From: Vallitalea sp.
Lineage (GTDB): Bacteria; Bacillota; Clostridia; Lachnospirales; Vallitaleaceae
NCBI GenBank assembly: GCA_025210235.1
Contig: JAOASG010000037.1
Location: forward strand, 1 to 64,000
Reading direction: 5' to 3'
Length of the DNA stretch: 64,000 nt
Shown here: positions 9,059 through 18,728 of the stretch, piece after piece
Layout of the letters: each line of letters opens with the position of its first letter
Numbering within the stretch: position 1 is the first letter of the stretch
Program-made: the position numbers and the translations under genes
The notes under the pieces: generated by a model
What the model saw: the letters and a program-made list of their open reading frames with translations, nothing else
Databases searched by the model: none
Told to the model about the DNA's origin: nothing

Positions 9059-10612
9059 ATGAAAAGAGCGTTAATTAGTGTTTCTGACAAAACAGGTATA
9101 GTAGAATTTGCTAGAAAATTAGTTGAACAAGGAGTAGAAATTATTTCTACAGGAGGAACAGCAAAAAAACTTATAGATAATGGTGTTGAAGTAATTGGGA
9201 TTTCAGACGTTACAGGTTTTCCAGAGTGTCTAGATGGAAGAGTTAAAACACTTCATCCTAATATTCATGCTGGATTACTTGCTATGAGAAGTAATGAAGA
9301 ACATATGAAGCAATTAGAAGAATTAAATGTAACTCCGATTGATTTGGTAGTAGTTAATCTTTATCCTTTTAAACAAACAATTTTAAAAGAAGGAGTAACT
9401 AGAGAAGAAGCAATTGAAAATATTGATATAGGAGGACCTACAATGCTACGTTCAGCAGCTAAAAATTTCCAAGATGTTGCTGTAGTTGTGGATCCAGAGG
9501 ATTATGAAACAGTATTAAGAGAATTAAAAGAAAATAATGAGATATCTTATGAAACAAAATTCTACTTATGTTCAAAGGTGTTTGAACATACATCACATTA
9601 TGATACATTAATTGCAAATTATATGAGAAAACAAAGAAAAGCAGAAGACTTTCCAGAAACTATTAGTATGACATATGAGAAAGTTCAAGATATGAGATAT
9701 GGTGAAAATCCACACCAAAAAGCAGCATTTTATAAAGAAGTAGGAAATACAAAAGGTTGTCTTACTAATGCAATACAATTACATGGGAAAGCTTTATCAT
9801 TTAATAATATAAACGACACTAATGGAGCACTTGAATTGTTAAAAGAATTTGATGAACCAACAGTAGTAGGTTGTAAACATGCTAACCCATGTGGGGTAGG
9901 AAGTGCTGATAATATTTATGATGCGTACTTAAAAGCATATAAGGCAGACCCTGTATCTATATTTGGGGGAATAATTGTTGCTAATAGAGAGATTGATAAG
10001 ATGACAGCAGAGGAAATTAATAAAATATTTGTAGAGATAGTAGTTGCTCCAAGTTATTCCAAAGAAGCTCTTGAAGTACTTACTAAGAAAAAGAATATTA
10101 GAGTGCTTACACTAGATAATATTTTACAAAAACAACCAAGTACTGCTTATGACTTTAAAAAAGTAAGTGGTGGATTACTTATTCAAACAATAGATAATGA
10201 ATTACTACCAGAAGATATACAAGTTGTTACAAAAACTCAGCCAACAAAAGAACAAATGGAAGATTTAAAATTTGCTTGGAAAGTAGTTAAATTTGCTAAA
10301 TCAAATGGTATAGCTATTGGAAAAGACAAAATGTCTCTTGGTGTTGGACCAGGACAAGTTAATCGTATATGGGCGTGTAAACAAGCTATTAGTCATGCTA
10401 TAGAACATCTAGGAGAAGATGCATTAAAAGGTTCAAGTCTTGCATCAGATGCATTTTTTCCATTCTCAGATTGTGTTGAAGAAGCCGCTAAAGCTGGGAT
10501 AAAATGTATTATACAACCAGGAGGTTCTATAAGAGACAATGAGTCAATAGAAGCTTGTGATAAATATGGTATTGCTATGGTATTTACTGGAATGAGACAT
10601 TTTAGACATTAG
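9059..10612 (+). CDS. purH: Bifunctional AICAR formyltransferase / IMP cyclohydrolase
   Basis: Catalyses the last two steps of IMP synthesis; 517 residues, usual length. The N-terminal MGS-like cyclohydrolase domain shows [10 protein letters not shown] and [18 protein letters not shown]; the C-terminal transformylase domain contains KHANPCGVG and ends in the typical TGMRHFRH. I chose ATG 9059, preceded by AAGGAG, instead of an in-frame ATG at 9020 that overlaps pflB and has no ribosome binding site. It shares the ZTP riboswitch of pflB; its substrate AICAR nucleotide (ZMP) is the riboswitch ligand, giving direct feedback. Confidence 0.97.
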   Translation: MKRALISVSDKTGIVEFARKLVEQGVEIISTGGTAKKLIDNGVEVIGISDVTGFPECLDGRVKTLHPNIHAGLLAMRSNEEHMKQLEELNVTPIDLVVVNLYPFKQTILKEGVTREEAIENIDIGGPTMLRSAAKNFQDVAVVVDPEDYETVLRELKENNEISYETKFYLCSKVFEHTSHYDTLIANYMRKQRKAEDFPETISMTYEKVQDMRYGENPHQKAAFYKEVGNTKGCLTNAIQLHGKALSFNNINDTNGALELLKEFDEPTVVGCKHANPCGVGSADNIYDAYLKAYKADPVSIFGGIIVANREIDKMTAEEINKIFVEIVVAPSYSKEALEVLTKKKNIRVLTLDNILQKQPSTAYDFKKVSGGLLIQTIDNELLPEDIQVVTKTQPTKEQMEDLKFAWKVVKFAKSNGIAIGKDKMSLGVGPGQVNRIWACKQAISHAIEHLGEDALKGSSLASDAFFPFSDCVEEAAKAGIKCIIQPGGSIRDNESIEACDKYGIAMVFTGMRHFRH

Positions 10613-10694
10613 ATTTTTTAATATTAAATTAAGAATTTTCCTATAAATATGATTGGGTTATGTCATTTATACAATTTAAACCAAAATTTACAAG

Positions 10695-10723
10695 TTGACA
10701 ATATTGTTTGGTTGTGCTACGGT
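10695..10723 (+). promoter_or_regulatory. Extended -10 promoter of the cold-shock gene
   Basis: TTGACA at 10695-10700, 17-base spacer, TACGGT at 10718-10723 with TGC just before it (extended -10). Start codon is 36 bases downstream, so the leader is short, unlike the long leaders of some cspA genes. Confidence 0.55.
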
Positions 10724-10758
10724 AAAAATGTAACTTTATATATAGGAGGATTTTTAAA

Positions 10759-10959
10759 ATGAATCAAGGTACGGTAAAATGGTTTGATACCAAAAAAGGT
10801 TTTGGGTTTATTTCAGTTGAGGGTGGAGACGATATTTTTGTACATTTTTCAGCTATTATGGATCAGGGATTCAAAAGTTTAGATGAAGGAGACAAAGTTG
10901 AATTTGAGGTTATTAATGGGGATAAAGGTCCTCAAGCATCTAATGTAAGCAAAGTATAG
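10759..10959 (+). CDS. Cold-shock domain RNA chaperone
   Basis: A 66-residue single-domain cold-shock protein binding single-stranded RNA and DNA. Both nucleic-acid motifs are visible: RNP1 KGFGFI near residues 15-20 and RNP2 DIFVHF near 27-32. AGGAGG precedes the ATG. It forms its own transcription unit with a promoter and a strong terminator. Whether it is cold-induced or a constitutive member of the family cannot be told from sequence. Confidence 0.96.
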   Translation: MNQGTVKWFDTKKGFGFISVEGGDDIFVHFSAIMDQGFKSLDEGDKVEFEVINGDKGPQASNVSKV

Positions 10960-11013
10960 TTTATTTATATAAATTAAATATTAAAATTGATTACTTATAA
11001 TAGATGTTTAATG

Positions 11014-11048
11014 AAAAAAGGCTGTCTTAAATGTGATAGCCTTTTTTT
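11014..11048. terminator. Bidirectional intrinsic terminator between cold-shock gene and ABC-2 operon
   Basis: GGCTGTC (11020-11026) pairs with GATAGCC (11035-11041), flanked by A6 on the left and T7 on the right, so it reads as a terminator on both strands between convergent genes. Confidence 0.88.
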
Positions 11049-11078
11049 ATAGTAAATTTCCTAGTGACATAGTGAGTT

Positions 11079-11858
11079 TTAGGAACCAGTAGACTTATAA
11101 TGTCTAACACCTATTTTCCAAATTAATAAACAAGGAATAATAAATAGTATTCCAAATAGCGGTGAAATAATATGTAATATATTAAATGAGTCTTTATTAA
11201 CTAGATACATAAGGGGATAATAATTAACACAACCAAATGGGATTATATAAGTAAAGAAATTTTTTACCCACTTCTTATAAATGCCTAAAGGATATTGTGC
11301 CATTTCTCTACCACCATGTGTGAAAATATTTCCAATTTCTAGTCCTTGTATAGTCCAAAAACATAAAGTTGCAGTTAATATAAATATTCCTGTAAAAACA
11401 AATATACCACTAATAACCATTAATATAAGTATAATAGCCTTTAGTAAATTCCAATCAATAGATACGTTTATAATTGCCCATATTAAAATAATTATACTTT
11501 GAATAAGACGACCAACTCTTGTAAATTCAAACCTAGAACCTAATACTTGAATAACTGTTCCTCTAGGCCTTACAAGTATTCTATCAAAATCTCCATTTAC
11601 TATTAGATTGGAAAAACTTTCAAATCCTCTAACAAAACATTGACTAATAGAAAAATCTATATGAATTATTCCAAAACACAATAATACTTCATAGAAACTC
11701 CAACCTGCTATGTTAGTAAATCTTTGGAACATAAAATATATACTAGAGAATACCAAAAAGGGTACAAAAAATTGCACAAGGCAAATCAGTATAAAAGAAG
11801 TTCTATATTGTAGTTGTGACTTTAATAATATTTTCATATATTTTATAAATAATTTCAT
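11079..11858 (-). CDS. ABC-2 type exporter permease (COG3694-like)
   Basis: A 259-residue membrane protein with about six hydrophobic segments, the second permease of a three-gene ABC exporter. I chose ATG 11858 because GGAGGTTT lies just upstream; a codon four residues earlier lacks one. The conserved family segment ILVRPRGTVIQVLG is visible near residue 100. It follows the first permease gene after about 35 bases and is the last gene of the operon. The family is annotated by KEGG as viologen-type exporter components, but the true substrate here is unknown. Confidence 0.88.
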   Translation of the reverse strand: MKLFIKYMKILLKSQLQYRTSFILICLVQFFVPFLVFSSIYFMFQRFTNIAGWSFYEVLLCFGIIHIDFSISQCFVRGFESFSNLIVNGDFDRILVRPRGTVIQVLGSRFEFTRVGRLIQSIIILIWAIINVSIDWNLLKAIILILMVISGIFVFTGIFILTATLCFWTIQGLEIGNIFTHGGREMAQYPLGIYKKWVKNFFTYIIPFGCVNYYPLMYLVNKDSFNILHIISPLFGILFIIPCLLIWKIGVRHYKSTGS

Positions 11859-11893
11859 AAAAACCTCCAATTCTAATGTATTCGTAGTATCTC

Positions 11894-12697
11894 TTACCCA
11901 CCTTGTACTATAACCTTTTTAAGAGTTTTTTTCATTATAACTTGTCCTAGTATTAAAAGAATAGTTAACCATATAAATTGTATTAGTATACCAGTTAAAG
12001 CTTTATTTTTTGGTATATGTCCTAAATAGATTCTAAAAGGCATGTCACAAGTTAATCTAAATGGTAGAACATATACAATTCGTTGAAGCCAAGTAGGCAT
12101 TAATGGAATAGGAATCGCTAGTCCTGAAAAAAATTCTCCTAAAACACAAAAAACTAGACTAGAACCTGCGGGTGACATTGTAATAAATACTGAAATATAC
12201 ATAAGCATAGATATTGCAACAGTTATAACTAAACCTAGTATAAGTGATATACAAAATAGTGAGAACGTTGATAAATCTATTGGTAGTGATATATTATATG
12301 GTTTTGGAAGGATAAAAGATATACATAATACAGGTAAACAACGAAGAAGAGTATTTGAAACTCTACTTGCAATAAGTTTTGAGTACCAAAATCCATATAG
12401 ATTAATTGGTCTACATAACTCATATGCTATATTTCCCTTAGTAATTAAATTAAATATCTCGCCATCTCTAAACCAAGGCATTATAAAAAATAAAAAAGCT
12501 TGTTTAAGCCAAGTATAAGTTACTAGTTCATTGAAAGAAATTGGTTGAATAGATGGATTACTACTATAAAAAGCATCAAAAATCATTATGAATATAAATC
12601 CAAAGGATAATTGTGTAAAAATACTTGCAATAGCTGCAATTCTATATTGCATGCCAGTAATTAACCGCAATTTAAAAACAGATAGATAGGATTTCAT
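11894..12697 (-). CDS. ABC-2 type exporter permease (COG4587-like)
   Basis: A 267-residue integral membrane protein with about six hydrophobic helices and the conserved NIAYELCRPINLYGFW region. Its start codon overlaps the stop of the ATPase gene as ATGA, so the two are translationally coupled. With the ATPase upstream and a second permease downstream it makes a complete exporter of the COG4586/COG4587/COG3694 type. Confidence 0.88.
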   Translation of the reverse strand: MKSYLSVFKLRLITGMQYRIAAIASIFTQLSFGFIFIMIFDAFYSSNPSIQPISFNELVTYTWLKQAFLFFIMPWFRDGEIFNLITKGNIAYELCRPINLYGFWYSKLIASRVSNTLLRCLPVLCISFILPKPYNISLPIDLSTFSLFCISLILGLVITVAISMLMYISVFITMSPAGSSLVFCVLGEFFSGLAIPIPLMPTWLQRIVYVLPFRLTCDMPFRIYLGHIPKNKALTGILIQFIWLTILLILGQVIMKKTLKKVIVQGG

Positions 12698-13671
12698 ATT
12701 GCATACTCCTTATATAATTTTACAATAATTTCGTCAACGGGTTGAGTTTGTACAGTTACGTCAATTAGTTCAAGTTGGTTTGATAAATAAGAAATGACTT
12801 CTGATACTAATATTTTATTTGTATTAACAGATAGTATGGCACGTTCTGATGAATAAGATAATTTTTTTACACCTTCAATATTAATATTATCGTTGGTTTC
12901 TTTATATTCAATAGTAATAATTTTATTATCCGAATATTTACTTCTAAGTTCATTAAGATTTCCATCGTATAAAATAGTACCTTTACCGATCAATAGTATC
13001 CTATCAGCCAATGATTCTATATCACTCATATCATGTGTTGTTAATATAACAGTAACGTTTTTTTCTTTATTAATCGTCTTAATGAATTTCCGTACCGCAA
13101 TTTTAGAGATAGCGTCTAAACCAATGGTAGGTTCGTCTAAAAATAGAATTTGGGGTGAATGTAATAAAGACGCTGCTATTTCACATCGCATACGTTGTCC
13201 AAGACTTAATTGTCTTACTGGTGCATTAATAAAATCGTTAAGTTGCAACGTTTCTGATAACATATTTAAATTGTTGGTGTATTCTTTTGGGGATATTTTA
13301 TATATATCTTTTAGTAATTCAAAAGAATCAATAACAGGGACATCCCACCATAGTTGGGAACGCTGACCAAATACAACACCAATGTTTTTAACATGATCGA
13401 TTCTATTTTTCCATGGTACATTACCCATGATGTTACAATTACCGCTATCTGGAACTAAAATACCACTCATAACTTTAATTGTAGTTGATTTGCCGGCACC
13501 ATTGGGACCAATATAACCTACAATCTCACCAGTGTCTATTGAAAATGAAACATCCTTTACAGCATTAATTGTAGCATAATCTCTGTAAAAAAGAGATTTG
13601 AAAGAAGCTTTCACACCAGCAGAACGTTTGGCAACTTTAAAAGATTTACATAAATCTCTTACTTCAATCAT
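12694..13671 (-). CDS. ABC exporter ATP-binding subunit (COG4586-like)
   Basis: A 325-residue ATPase energising the two ABC-2 permeases that follow. Walker A GPNGAGKST, signature LSLGQRMRCEIA and Walker B ILFLDEPTIGLD are all present. The GQRSQLWWD segment after Walker A is characteristic of the COG4586 branch. ATG 13671 is preferred over TTG 13677 because GGAGGT stands 7 bases before it. The promoter on the minus strand is recognisable, and the operon converges on the cold-shock gene. Confidence 0.92.
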   Translation of the reverse strand: MIEVRDLCKSFKVAKRSAGVKASFKSLFYRDYATINAVKDVSFSIDTGEIVGYIGPNGAGKSTTIKVMSGILVPDSGNCNIMGNVPWKNRIDHVKNIGVVFGQRSQLWWDVPVIDSFELLKDIYKISPKEYTNNLNMLSETLQLNDFINAPVRQLSLGQRMRCEIAASLLHSPQILFLDEPTIGLDAISKIAVRKFIKTINKEKNVTVILTTHDMSDIESLADRILLIGKGTILYDGNLNELRSKYSDNKIITIEYKETNDNINIEGVKKLSYSSERAILSVNTNKILVSEVISYLSNQLELIDVTVQTQPVDEIIVKLYKEYAI

Positions 13672-13730
13672 AAACAATACCTCCTATCATAAACTATTAT
13701 TTTGCCTTAAATTTTGGGGCAGGGAAAAAT

Positions 13731-13759
13731 AGTATACTACTATAATTTAATCAAGTCAA
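13731..13759 (-). promoter_or_regulatory. Promoter of the ABC-2 exporter operon
   Basis: Read on the minus strand: TTGACT (13759-13754), 17-base spacer, TATACT (13736-13731), about 60 bases before the ATPase start codon. Confidence 0.75.
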
Positions 13760-14128
13760 GTGTTATTTAATTAACTTAATATTATATTATTATTACAAAT
13801 TATTTGGAGTACAATTGATTTTTGTAGATTAATTATTGTGACTACTATCTCTATAATGTAAAAATATTAAAAAGTTATATGAGTATATAGGAATAATAAG
13901 GAAATAATGCTTGTAATATTTATTTAGAAAGTATATATTATTAGTATTGGTAGGAAAAAATTAGGTGATTAGAAAATTTAAGAGGCTAATACTATTACTA
14001 TATTAAAATTCAATGTAGGTAAGTTGAATTTAAGATATCTGCATTATTAAACAATAAAATGGAGAAAATAAAATAGGTTATTTCCTAAAAAATAATTATT
14101 TGTAAAAATTTAAGAGGAGATGAATTAA
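13760..14128. other. AT-rich divergent intergenic region
   Basis: About 370 bases between the ABC-2 promoter and the M16 peptidase gene. I see no open frame with a ribosome binding site, no stable hairpin and no clear promoter for the peptidase; only GAGGAG before its start codon is recognisable. Confidence 0.5.
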
Positions 14129-17056
14129 ATGGTATTTGAAATAGAAAAATTATACCATGGTTTTAAATTAGTTGACGAACAACAAATAGAAGAAATGAAT
14201 TCTATTGGAAGAGTATTTGAACATGTAAAAAGTGGTGCTAGACTTGTATCTATATATAATGATGATAATAATAAGGTTTTTTCAGTAAATTTTAGAACAC
14301 CACCTAATGACGATACAGGGTTACCACATATATTAGAGCATTCAGTTTTATGTGGATCAAGAAAATTTCCAATAAAAGACCCATTTGTTGAACTTGTAAA
14401 AGGTTCATTAAATACATTTCTTAATGCTATGACATTTTCTGATAAAACAATGTATCCTGTTGCAAGTTGTAATGATAAAGATTTTCTTAATCTTGTAGAT
14501 GTATATATGGATGCAGTATATTATCCGAATATATATACAAAATCAGAAATATTTAAACAAGAAGGTTGGCATTATGATTTAAATAATGTAGAAGAAGATA
14601 TAACTATCAAAGGGGTAGTGTATAATGAAATGAAAGGTGCTTTTTCTTCACCTGAACAAGTATTATTTAGAAAAATACAGCAATCTTTATTTCCAGATAC
14701 ACCTTACTCTTATGAATCAGGCGGAGATCCAGATTATATACCAAACTTAACTAATGAACAGTTTTTGGATTTTCATAAGAAATACTACCATCCATCTAAT
14801 AGTTATATATATTTATATGGAGATAGTAATGTAGATGAGATGTTACAATGGCTTGATAATAATTACTTAAATGATTTTGATTGCATAGACATTGATTCAC
14901 ATATACCATATCAAAATGCATTTGATGAGTTAAAAGAACAAGTTGAATATTATCCAATTTCATCTAATGAGAGTGAAGATAATAAGACGTATTTAAGCTA
15001 TAACATAGTAGTAGGAAATGCTACTAATAAGATAGACTATCGTTCTTTTGAAATTCTTGAATATGTACTTCTTGAAGCGCCTGGAGCACCACTTAAAAAA
15101 GCTTTAATTGATGCTGGTATAGGAAAAGATGTTTTTGGTTCTTATGATAATAGTTTATTACAACCTACATTTAGCATTGTTGCAAAAAATTCAGATATTT
15201 CCAAGAAAGATGAATTTGTGGCAATAATAAAAAATACTTTGAATGAAATAGTGAAAAAAGGAATTGATAAAAGAAAAATAGAAGCAGCTATTAATTATTT
15301 TGAATTTAAAATAAGAGAAGCTGATTATGGAAGATATCCAAAAGGGATTATTTATGCTATGATGTGTATGGATAGTTGGTTGTATGATCAAGATCCATTT
15401 ATGCACCTTAAGTATAATGAAACTTTTGAAATATTAAAAAAAGGACTTGAAACAGACTTTTATGAAAAAATTATTAAGGAACATTTATTAGAAAATAATC
15501 ATGCTACGTTACTTACTGTTGAACCTAGAAAGGGTTTAATTGCTAAGAGGGAAAAAGAATTAGAAGAAGAGTTAAGTAAATATAAAAAGTCTCTTTCTAA
15601 TTACGAAATAAATGAATTAGTAAAACATACTATTAATCTTGATGAATATCAAAGTGAACACGAATCAAAAGAAGATCTTGAGAAGATTCCTTTGTTAAAA
15701 TTAGAAGATATAAAAAAACTACCAGAAAAACTTCCTTTGGAAGAAAAAGAGATTAATAATATTAAAGTATTAACACATCCAGCTTTTACAAATAATATTG
15801 CATATATTAAATTACTATTTGATACAAAGAAAATTCCAGAAGAACTTATTCCATATATTGGTTTAGTTACTAGTGTTTTAAAGAAAATGGATACTGATAA
15901 TTATGAGTATAGTGAGCTATCTAATGTTATTAATATTAATACTGGAGGAATAAGTTTTAATGTTTTTGTTTATGGACAAAATAACGAACCAGATGTATTT
16001 TTGCCTAAGTTAGAAGTTTATGGTAAATGTTTTTACGAAAAAATACCTCAACTATTTGAATTATTTAATGAAATAATGTTTAATACTAATGTATCTGATG
16101 AAAATAGATTATTACAGATTATTTCAGAAACAAAATCAAGAATACAAATGGTGCTTACAAGTAGTGGACACATTGCCGCTGCTTCAAGAGCTGAAAGCTA
16201 TTTTGCGAATACTGGATTATACAAAGAATTAACAAGTGGCGTATCTTTTTATCATTTTTTGGATAACCTTGAAAATAATTTTGATGCAATGGCAAATGAA
16301 ATTAGAGCTAACATGAATAAAATTATTAAATACGTTTTCAAGCCAGAAAATCTAATAGTAAGTATAACAGCTGAAAAAGAAGCTTATGGATTATTTAATG
16401 AAGAAGTTAAAAAATTCATTGATAAAATGGATAATTCAATCCTTGAATTTGATGATGTTAAATTCAAGCATAATAAAAATAATGAAGGCTTATTAACATC
16501 TGATAAAATACAATATGTTGCAAAAGCAGGTAATTTCATAACTAAAGGATATAAATATACAGGTTCACTGAAAGTATTACAAACTATTACTAGTTTAGAT
16601 TACTTATGGAATAATGTAAGAGTTAAGGGTGGAGCATATGGTTGTATGAATTCATTTTCAAGAAATGGAAATGTTTATTTTACATCTTATAGAGATCCAA
16701 ATCTTAAGAAAACTTTAGATACCTATGATAATATTTATAGTTACTTATCTACATTTGATACAGATGATAGAGAAATGAATAAGTATATTATTGGTACAAT
16801 TAGTAATTTTGATAGACCATTAACACCATCATCAAAAGGTAATAAAGCATTAAGTGCGTATATCAGTAATATTTCTTATGAAGATTTTGTAAAAGAAAGA
16901 GAAGAAGTTCTAAATACAACAAAAGAAGATATTAGAAAAAATGCAGATTTAGTAAAATCTGTACTAAAACAAAATAATATTTGTGTTGTAGGAAATGAAA
17001 ATGAGTTAGAAAAAAACAAAGAAATATTTAATGAATTAATCAATTTGTTTAATTAA
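14129..17056 (+). CDS. M16C-family zinc metallopeptidase (presequence-protease type)
   Basis: A 975-residue peptidase with four M16 half-domains, the length expected for the PreP/insulinase C subfamily, which degrades short peptides in a closed chamber. The inverted zinc motif HILEH is near residue 70, and the third ligand glutamate is expected in the GVVYNEMKGAFSSPE segment near 170. No signal peptide is seen, so it should be cytoplasmic. GAGGAG precedes the ATG. It is followed by a tandem hairpin repeat and then era, with no clean terminator apart from those hairpins. Confidence 0.94.
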   Translation: MVFEIEKLYHGFKLVDEQQIEEMNSIGRVFEHVKSGARLVSIYNDDNNKVFSVNFRTPPNDDTGLPHILEHSVLCGSRKFPIKDPFVELVKGSLNTFLNAMTFSDKTMYPVASCNDKDFLNLVDVYMDAVYYPNIYTKSEIFKQEGWHYDLNNVEEDITIKGVVYNEMKGAFSSPEQVLFRKIQQSLFPDTPYSYESGGDPDYIPNLTNEQFLDFHKKYYHPSNSYIYLYGDSNVDEMLQWLDNNYLNDFDCIDIDSHIPYQNAFDELKEQVEYYPISSNESEDNKTYLSYNIVVGNATNKIDYRSFEILEYVLLEAPGAPLKKALIDAGIGKDVFGSYDNSLLQPTFSIVAKNSDISKKDEFVAIIKNTLNEIVKKGIDKRKIEAAINYFEFKIREADYGRYPKGIIYAMMCMDSWLYDQDPFMHLKYNETFEILKKGLETDFYEKIIKEHLLENNHATLLTVEPRKGLIAKREKELEEELSKYKKSLSNYEINELVKHTINLDEYQSEHESKEDLEKIPLLKLEDIKKLPEKLPLEEKEINNIKVLTHPAFTNNIAYIKLLFDTKKIPEELIPYIGLVTSVLKKMDTDNYEYSELSNVININTGGISFNVFVYGQNNEPDVFLPKLEVYGKCFYEKIPQLFELFNEIMFNTNVSDENRLLQIISETKSRIQMVLTSSGHIAAASRAESYFANTGLYKELTSGVSFYHFLDNLENNFDAMANEIRANMNKIIKYVFKPENLIVSITAEKEAYGLFNEEVKKFIDKMDNSILEFDDVKFKHNKNNEGLLTSDKIQYVAKAGNFITKGYKYTGSLKVLQTITSLDYLWNNVRVKGGAYGCMNSFSRNGNVYFTSYRDPNLKKTLDTYDNIYSYLSTFDTDDREMNKYIIGTISNFDRPLTPSSKGNKALSAYISNISYEDFVKEREEVLNTTKEDIRKNADLVKSVLKQNNICVVGNENELEKNKEIFNELINLFN

Positions 17057-17168
17057 ATTAATCCATAAAAAGTTCTAGTATGACTTTCTATAAAAGATAT
17101 TGTAATCAACGCTCTTAGGATTACTATAACTTTTATAGAAATTAGTCATTTACTTTTTATGGATTAAT
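17057..17168. repeat. Palindromic repeat unit, copy 1
   Basis: Perfect 17-bp terminal inverted repeats ATTAATCCATAAAAAGT (17057-17073) and its complement (17152-17168). Inside are further matched stems: ATGACT/AGTCAT (17080-17085/17144-17149), TTCTATAAAAG/CTTTTATAGAA (17086-17096/17130-17140) and GTAATC/GATTAC (17102-17107/17119-17124). The whole unit can fold into one long hairpin on either strand. It begins directly after the peptidase stop codon. Confidence 0.9.
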
Positions 17169-17175
17169 TAGATAG

Positions 17176-17289
17176 ATTAATTCACAAAAAGTATTAGTAT
17201 GACTTTTTATAAAATATATTGTAATCAACTCTTTTGGGATTACTATATATTTTATAAAATTTAGTCATTCTTACTTTTTATGGATTAAT
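17176..17289. repeat. Palindromic repeat unit, copy 2 (tandem, 121-base period)
   Basis: Same architecture as copy 1, offset by about 121 bases. Outer arms 17176-17193 and 17272-17289 pair with one wobble and one mismatch; the inner stem is TTTTATAAAAT (17205-17215) with ATTTTATAAAA (17249-17259), differing from copy 1 by two paired compensatory changes. A third left-arm fragment ATTAATTCACAAAAA follows at 17297-17311, just before the era ribosome binding site. Confidence 0.9.
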
Positions 17290-17328
17290 TAGATAGATTA
17301 ATTCACAAAAATTGACAGGAGGAACATT

Positions 17329-18234
17329 TTGGATAATTTTAAATCAGGATTTGTTACAATAATTGGAAGACCTAATGTAGGAAAATCTACATTAATGAAT
17401 CAAATAATAGGACAAAAAATAGCTATTATGTCAGATAAACCTCAAACAACAAGAAATAAGATACAAACAATTATTACTACAGATGAGGGACAAATTATAT
17501 TTATTGATACACCTGGTATTCATAAACCAAAACATAAATTAGGTGAATTCATGAATAAGACAGCTGTAGATACATTTAGAGGAGTAGATGTTATCTTATG
17601 GCTTGTAGAGCCTAATATGAAAATAGGTAAAGGTGATGAATATATAATTGCACAATTGGAGAAAATTAAAACACCTGTAATATTAATTATAAATAAAATA
17701 GATACTATAGATAATAACGATGTTTTAAAGGTTATAGATACTTATAAAGATGCTTATGATTTTGCAGAAATTGTTCCTGTATCAGCATTAAAAGGTTCTA
17801 ACACGGAAATTATCCCTAGTATATTATTTAAGTATCTTGAAGAAGGACCTCAGTTTTTTGATGCAGATATGATAACAGATCAACCTGAACGTCAATTAGT
17901 TGCTGAACTTATAAGAGAAAAAGCTCTTCATCTATTACAACAGGAAATACCACATGGTATTGCAGTTGTTATTGATAGAATGAAAGATAGAGATAATAAG
18001 AATATTGTTGATATAGATGCCACTATTATATGCGAGAGAGATTCTCATAAAGGAATAATAATTGGTAAACAAGGATCTATGTTAAAACAAATTGGGTCAA
18101 AAGCAAGAGTTGATGTTGAAAATTTATTAGGATCTAAGGTTAACTTACAAATTTGGGTTAAAATTAAAAAGAATTGGCGTGATAGTGATTTTTTACTTAA
18201 GAATTTTGGATTTAATCAAAAAGATATAGATTAA
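17329..18234 (+). CDS. era: GTPase Era
   Basis: Essential GTPase binding the 3' end of 16S rRNA during 30S assembly; 301 residues, normal length. G1 GRPNVGKST, G3 DTPGIH, G4 NKID and the C-terminal KH domain (RDSHKGIIIGKQGSMLKQIG) are visible. The start is TTG 17329 with AGGAGG 7 bases upstream; no ATG suits. In many Firmicutes era is followed by yqzL and recO; here the small yqzL-like gene follows but recO is 12 kb away. Confidence 0.97.
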   Translation: MDNFKSGFVTIIGRPNVGKSTLMNQIIGQKIAIMSDKPQTTRNKIQTIITTDEGQIIFIDTPGIHKPKHKLGEFMNKTAVDTFRGVDVILWLVEPNMKIGKGDEYIIAQLEKIKTPVILIINKIDTIDNNDVLKVIDTYKDAYDFAEIVPVSALKGSNTEIIPSILFKYLEEGPQFFDADMITDQPERQLVAELIREKALHLLQQEIPHGIAVVIDRMKDRDNKNIVDIDATIICERDSHKGIIIGKQGSMLKQIGSKARVDVENLLGSKVNLQIWVKIKKNWRDSDFLLKNFGFNQKDID

Positions 18235-18441
18235 ATAAATTAGGTTTATAAAACTATTATAAATAGGTCTTAAGTACTATGGAACGATATTTTTAATTAC
18301 TGATTTTATGCATATTAGACGTAATATAATTTTTGTCAAGGGTAAAAAATTTCATTTAACATGGGAATATGTGAGTAGTATATAAACCCTTAAAAAGGAA
18401 AACCTAAAATATAATAAAATATATTTTTAGGGGGTAACAAA

Positions 18442-18594
18442 ATGTTAGAGAATATATTATGGAATTTATTTGAAAATACTGGAAGAGTTGATGTTTATTT
18501 GATTTATAAAGAACATCAACCAAGTACTTATCAACATGTAGAAACACCAAGGACATATGAAGTGAAAAAATGTGCAAACAGTGATTTGGCTTAG
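18442..18594 (+). CDS. yqzL: YqzL-like small protein
   Basis: A 50-residue open frame with AGGGGG before its ATG. The start MLENILWNLFENTGRVDVYL resembles Bacillus subtilis YqzL, a protein of about 47 residues encoded between era and recO. Position immediately after era supports the call; the second half (from about residue 30) is less like what I remember of the family. Function unknown. A short hairpin CTAAAATATA/TATATTTTTAG at 18404-18430 ends inside the ribosome binding site and might affect translation. Confidence 0.75.
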   Translation: MLENILWNLFENTGRVDVYLIYKEHQPSTYQHVETPRTYEVKKCANSDLA

Positions 18595-18677
18595 AGAAGA
18601 TTTAAATAAGTTACAACATTAATTTGCAGAATAAAATTAAACATCTATATTTTATTTTGCAAATTTTTTATTAGTTA

Positions 18678-18706
18678 TTGCACACGTGTACATTTTATGT
18701 TAAAAT
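18678..18706 (+). promoter_or_regulatory. Promoter and operator of the LacI-family regulator gene
   Basis: TTGCAC (18678-18683), 17-base spacer, TAAAAT (18701-18706) with TG two bases upstream of the -10 box. The 16-base near-palindrome TTGCACACGTGTACAT (18678-18693) covers the -35 box, so repressor bound there would block its own transcription. The same 16 bases recur inverted at 19797-19812. Confidence 0.85.
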
Positions 18707-18728
18707 GATTCGTGAAAGGGAGATAATA

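Noticed and set aside
12893..13366. 157-codon plus-strand frame inside the ABC ATPase gene
   Set aside because: Antisense to Walker and signature motifs of a certain gene; no independent evidence.
17057..17311. CRISPR array
   Set aside because: Only two long units with internal palindromes, a 121-base period, no unique spacers and no cas genes.
18678..18728. Longer N-terminus for the LacI-family regulator
   Set aside because: It would start inside the operator and upstream of the -10 box, so it could not be on the transcript.
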